20,096 nucleotides of DNA. Origin: a virus. The translations under genes and the position numbers were made by a program. Each line of letters begins with the position of its first letter. Positions within the stretch are counted from its first letter, which is position 1. Positions 18,566 to 20,096 of this stretch are shown one piece after another. The stretch lies in the IMG/VR virus record IMGVR_UViG_3300027996_001800, positions 1-20,096 of that record. One strand, 5' to 3'. The notes beneath the pieces are model-generated. The model made no database searches. It was not told where the DNA came from and saw nothing but the letters and a program-made list of their open reading frames with translations.

Positions 18566-19102
18566 ATGGAAACATGGAAAGATATACCGTGATATGAATG
18601 AAAATATCTAGTAAGTAATAAAGGGGAAGTAAAAAGTTTGTTACGCAATATTATATTAAAACCTATTAAAGATAAAGGTTGATATTTAAATGTTAATTTA
18701 TGGTATAATTGAAAGCACTCATTTAAGAAGATACATAGATTAGTTTTACTTACTTTCATAGGAGAATCTAAGTTACATTGTAATCACCAAAATTGAATTA
18801 GAGATGATAATGATTTAGAAAATTTACAGTACTGCACTATTGCTGAAAATAATTTACACAGGTTTAGAGTTCTAGGATATAAAAATAACTTTCAGACAGA
18901 TCATTATTGTAAAGGAAAATTCTGAAAACATAATCACTCTAGTAAAACAGTTCGACAATCTACTACTGATGGAGAGATAATTAAAATATGGGATAGTATG
19001 TCAGATGTACAAAGAGAATTATGAATAAATATAGCAAGTATATCTCGAGTATGCAAGTGAAAGAATAAAACAGCATGAGGCTATAAATGGGAATACACTT
19101 AG
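18566..19102 (+). CDS. NUMOD4-HNH homing endonuclease with NUMOD1-like C-terminus
   Basis: 178 aa from ATG 18566 to TAG 19100-19102. It begins METWKDIPGYEGKYLVSNKG (NUMOD4) and has an HNH_3 core with IHRLVLLTF (His57), CNHQNGIRDDN (His74, Asn82) and LENLQYCT (Asn86). A NUMOD3-like FGKHNHSSK and a NUMOD1-like part (DGEIIKIWDSMSDVQRELGI ... GYKWEY) follow. It is closely related in layout to the endonuclease at 5060-5626, also at DNA level over the first motif. It sits in a 45-bp gap after the SF2 helicase and before the tiny-ORF run, free-standing and intact. Confidence 0.9.
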
Positions 19103-19125
19103 CTTTTAGTTTTTAATAATAGATT

Positions 19126-19302
19126 ATGAACAGCACTACAGAACAATTAACTTCTATATATTCAATACTCGAATGTGTGGACGAAAATTCACTAGATTCA
19201 AAAGCTAGAGAACGACTCAGAGAACGTAAAGAAAGGATAATGGATTTATTAATGGAGGGAAATAAATCAAAAACTGATATTATTTCGTTAATTAACAAAT
19301 AG
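19126..19302 (+). CDS. Small charged helical protein, unknown
   Basis: 58 aa from ATG 19126 to TAG 19300-19302, with no TGA codon. It is helical and charged (SLDSKARERLRERKERIMDLLMEG), then TDIISLINK. This layout resembles small DNA-binding or accessory proteins, but nothing specific is seen. The next gene starts 2 bp after the stop. Confidence 0.55.
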   Translation: MNSTTEQLTSIYSILECVDENSLDSKARERLRERKERIMDLLMEGNKSKTDIISLINK

Positions 19303-19304
19303 AT

Positions 19305-19550
19305 ATGAAAGCATATTTTACAATAGAGACAGCAAAGAAGCTTAAGCTTCCATGTAGGGAGTGAAGAGTTATTGCTTTAGAGTTAGAAGACTGTATTGGA
19401 CATAAACACTACTCAGTGAAGATAGCAATAGAAAATTCTAATAGTAAAAAATTTAATAATATAGATATTGAATACTATGATATTGACTATTTGAAGAACA
19501 AAAAGGAAGTATTAGCTTATTTTTTAAGAGACGATTATGGAGACATGTAA
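19305..19550 (+). CDS. Small protein, unknown
   Basis: 81 aa from ATG 19305 to TAA 19548-19550. One TGA-Gly (CREGRVIALELE). A beta-rich start (YFTIETAKKLKLP; HKHYSVKIAIEN) is followed by an acidic Tyr/Asp stretch (DIEYYDIDYLKNKK). No family recognised. Its last 14 bases overlap the start of the zinc-ribbon gene. Confidence 0.55.
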
Positions 19551-19665
19551 AAATTGTGATTACACAAACGCTAAAAGAACTGGAAGAGCGCATTATGTGT
19601 GCAAAGACTGTTGAAAAGATATAACACTTGAAGTTGTATGCTGGTATGAAGCTTTAAATAAATAA
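19537..19665 (+). CDS. Tiny zinc-ribbon protein
   Basis: 42 aa from ATG 19537 to TAA 19663-19665. Two CxxC pairs, Cys4/Cys7 and Cys22/Cys25 (CKNC, CKDCG with Gly by TGA), form a classic zinc ribbon around a basic loop (NAKRTGRAHY). Such proteins bind nucleic acid or act as small adaptors. The target cannot be told from sequence. It overlaps the preceding gene by 14 bp. Confidence 0.65.
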
Positions 19666-19674
19666 TTAAATATT

Positions 19675-19794
19675 ATGAACACTAAAAAATATGAACAATT
19701 ATTAGAAGAAGCATACAAGTGTTGAGATATAAGCGAAAGTGATTATAAACGACAGTTAGAGAATTTAGAAACTATTTTATACCTTAATAGCTAA
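19675..19794 (+). CDS. Tiny helical protein, unknown
   Basis: 39 aa from ATG 19675 to TAA 19792-19794, with one TGA-Gly (YKCGDIS). It is a single helical hairpin-like chain (KKYEQLLEEAYKCGDISESDYKRQLENLE). The pattern 'helix, G-x-I-s, helix' resembles short coiled-coil (SHOCT-type) elements, but I would not assign a family. It lies 2 bp before the DUF3310 gene. Confidence 0.5.
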
Positions 19795-19796
19795 TT

Positions 19797-20081
19797 ATGA
19801 AAAAAGAGTGTGAATTATGTGGTGTTTTTATTCAAAAGGATATGAATTTATGTAATGGATGTATAGTAGAAAAGGAAAAGGATATTATTAATACACCCAG
19901 TCATTATACAAAATGAGGGATAGAACCTATAGATTTTTCTATTAGTAATAATCTAAGCTTTTGTGAAGGTAATGTTATTAAATATGTTACAAGGTATAAA
20001 CATAAAAATGGTTTAGAAGATCTAAAAAAAGCAGAATTTTATATTAAAAGATTAATACAAGATTATGAAAATAAAATATAA
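19797..20081 (+). CDS. DUF3310 protein with N-terminal zinc ribbon
   Basis: 94 aa from ATG 19797 to TAA 20079-20081. The first ~25 residues have Cys5/Cys8 and Cys19/Cys22, a small zinc ribbon. From residue 32 the DUF3310 pattern is clear: NTPSHYTKGGIEPIDF, GNVIKYVTRYKHKNG, EDLKKAEFYIKRLIQDY. DUF3310 proteins are common in phages, often labelled nucleotide kinase without strong proof. The Gly in YTKGGIEP is TGA. It is the last gene in the window. Confidence 0.88.
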
Positions 20082-20096
20082 GTATAACAGATACCA

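Overview
The window is a contiguous piece of a tailed-phage (or prophage) genome. Its genes read through only if TGA is a sense codon, and conserved motifs show that TGA means glycine (translation table 25). With TGA as Gly the sequence yields a perfect terminase P-loop (GGAGGGKS), an SF3 helicase P-loop (GSGGSGKGT), a Toprim VEGEMD motif and an SF2 helicase motif VI (QSVGRGLR). With TGA as Trp all four are destroyed, and TGG is used separately for Trp. This code is known from the candidate phyla Absconditabacteria (SR1) and Gracilibacteria, so the host is most likely one of these. DNA is AT-rich, stops are TAA or TAG, and starts lack Shine-Dalgarno sequences. No integrase, tRNA, CRISPR array or lysis holin was seen.

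Layout. The left 12.5 kb is transcribed leftward and holds virion genes. From right to left these are an HNH homing endonuclease, a putative small terminase, the large terminase, portal, a small coiled-coil protein, a scaffold-like protein and the major capsid protein. After the capsid gene comes a clear intrinsic terminator, then a new promoter and a second homing endonuclease. A small basic protein, a head-tail adaptor-like protein, a large tail or stabilisation-like protein, a tail-fibre-like protein and a long coiled-coil protein ending in an M15 peptidase domain follow; the last runs off the window. The order portal, scaffold, capsid, adaptor, 488-aa tail protein resembles P22-like short-tailed phages, but the left edge is cut, so this is an inference.

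From 12559 to 13926 there is a 1.37-kb non-coding divergence region with TGTTCACC iterons, TAAGCCA repeats, a 22-bp perfect palindrome, several other inverted repeats and outward promoters. It is the best candidate for the replication origin and the early/late control region.

The right 6.2 kb is transcribed rightward and is the early/replication module. It holds a small protein, a Toprim-SF3 primase-helicase, three small unknown proteins, an SF2 helicase, a third HNH endonuclease, and a run of tiny, tightly packed or overlapping ORFs that includes two zinc-ribbon proteins, one with a DUF3310 domain. The primase-helicase and SF2 helicase would replicate DNA from the nearby iteron region; the left module packages DNA and builds virions. 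The three related HNH genes look like independent selfish insertions.
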